Below are positions 62,901-64,000 of a stretch of 64,000 bases of DNA, one piece after another (the first letter of the stretch is position 1; each line of letters begins with the position of its first letter). The notes under the pieces were generated by a model. That model was not told the origin of the DNA, made no database searches, and worked only from the letters and a program-made list of their open reading frames with translations. A program made the position numbers and the translations under genes. This stretch comes from Gossypium raimondii (Eukaryota; Streptophyta; Magnoliopsida; Malvales; Malvaceae): assembly GCF_025698545.1 (NCBI RefSeq), contig NC_068569.1, positions 4,030,001 through 4,094,000 of the forward strand, written 5' to 3'.

Positions 62901-64000
62901 TAATTTATATAATATTTAAATAATTTAAAAAAGTATAATTAAATAACATTAAAATAGGTGTAACTTAACAAGCAAATACCTCTAAAATAGTAATAAATTT
63001 AATAATAAAACATAATTTATACAATATTCAAACAATAACAACAAAATAGTAGCAACATTATAGTGAAATGGTAGCAAAATAGTGAGAAAATAATAAAAAA
63101 CAGTAAAAAAGAATAACATTTTTGCAAATTCGAGTCAAGTCGAGTTGGGTTCAAGCAAAAAAGTCTTACCCGAGACTCGACCTATTTTTTGCACAAGCTT
63201 TTATTTTATTACCTAAACTCATTTTTCAAACTTATATTTTTACTCAAATCCTTCCACTTTTCGGACGGATCTCGTACCGGACCATCCATAATTCATCCAA
63301 ATAATAGAAGAGAGAGAGAGAAAAGAAAAACTGTTTGCGTTTTTTTCTTCTGAAATTTGAGTTTAAATCTGTTTGATAATCTAATTAAATTTCACGAATA
63401 AAAGAAAATTTCCAATCAGACCTAAAAATGAATATGATCACATGTATTTATGTAAATCAAATGGACTGATCCATTATTCTTGAATAAGTGAGCTGCATGA
63501 ATGTTTCTGACTTCAGATTTTGTGGTGAATAATAATGGTGTAGGGTCGAATTTGGTGGGTAAAGAAAAGCATTTGTTCACATGCAAAAGTCAGTAACCCA
63601 TTCAGTGAAGTGCAGCTCTCAAAACTGTGGCCTGTGTTGGAGAAGGGTCACCCTGCCCTGGATTTGGATACAACATTTACAGCATCAATCTAACTACTAT
63701 GTCTCAACCACCACCACCACTTCATAACTCAAAATTTCTTCTTCATCCCATTCGAGTAATCTCACATCTCCAATAATAATTTAAAGTTTTGAACATGCTG
63801 GATTAGAGTAATTTTACATTCGATTTTTAAATATCCTTTTTTTCTTTTTTAGGTAACGTTAGATTTAAATCAGAATGTTTATTTGAAACGATTTAAGAAA
63901 TGCTTGGTTTGAATAAACTCGTAATTTCAAGAGCAATGTAAGATTTTTCATTTTGATTTCGAATATCATCTTGAGCCAATAATATTATATTTTAAATTGA
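59986..64000. other. gene-free right end of the window
   Basis: BTB promoter side, then AT-rich DNA. An 87-codon frame at 61568-61831 contains an exon-like stretch after a TTTCAG acceptor at 61621-61626 (NRKVQSGNQFLIVLYCRG, then ITYMWQLHSAGWSPFGSN); I cannot assign it to a family. The stretch 62850-63300 is a degenerate MULE-type repeat. No other feature is supported. Confidence 0.4.
62850..63300. repeat. degenerate copy of the MULE-type noncoding repeat
   Basis: Shows the same arms and AT-rich core as 43978-44552, including AATTCGAGTCAAGTCGAG, CCCGAGACTCGACCTATTTT and the right arm CTTCCACTTTTCGGACGG. The long core of ATAGTA/AATAAT-type sequence is shared with 44330-44390. No target duplication was found. 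Confidence 0.45.

Overview
The window is nuclear DNA from a flowering plant. Genes have GT-AG introns, one tRNA gene carries internal promoter boxes, the protein families are plant-specific (CIPK kinase, LRL-type bHLH, RTNLB reticulon, NADP-GAPN), intergenic DNA is AT-rich, and LTR, LINE and MITE relics are present together with a nuclear copy of plastid ndhD. The LTR family and the protein sequences look like cotton (Gossypium, Malvaceae) to me; that genus call is recognition from memory, not a search.

Layout. 0.5-10 kb is a dense plus-strand gene island: TRAPPC5/TRS31 (8 coding exons), tRNA-Thr(AGU), ribosomal protein eS12, and NADP-dependent non-phosphorylating GAPDH (ALDH11A3 type). 11.1-13.4 kb is a solo LTR; 13.4-20.3 kb is gene-poor with a LINE relic. 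20.3-26.7 kb carries an LRL-type bHLH factor (+) and a COA6-like twin-Cx9C mitochondrial protein (-). 28-32.7 kb is repeats, a second solo LTR and a plastid ndhD insert. 32.6-38.6 kb is a 2.88-kb near-identical tandem duplication that gives an intact intronless CIPK6-like kinase (-) and a 5'-truncated copy. 38.6-48 kb is MITE-rich and gene-free. 48-51 kb is a reticulon-like RTNLB21 gene (-). 52.7-54.6 kb is a third solo LTR with a 50-bp minisatellite. 56.2-57.2 kb is a decayed FAD6 omega-6 desaturase pseudogene (+). 58.2-59.5 kb is an intact intronless BTB/KCTD-WD40-like gene (-). The last 4 kb has no recognisable gene.

How the genes relate. They do not form a pathway. Their common thread is ancestry: by remembered Arabidopsis locus numbers, the order here is collinear with three paralogous Arabidopsis blocks (At2g24240-24270, At4g30940-30980, At5g58000-58030), each keeping a different subset. 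The window therefore looks like a less fractionated version of one ancestral block. I found no previously undescribed multi-gene system. The observations most worth checking are the three-way collinearity with the FAD6 relic, and the tandem duplication whose breakpoints lie inside the plastid insert and inside the kinase gene; its two copies differ almost only in homopolymer lengths, so an assembly error must be excluded.
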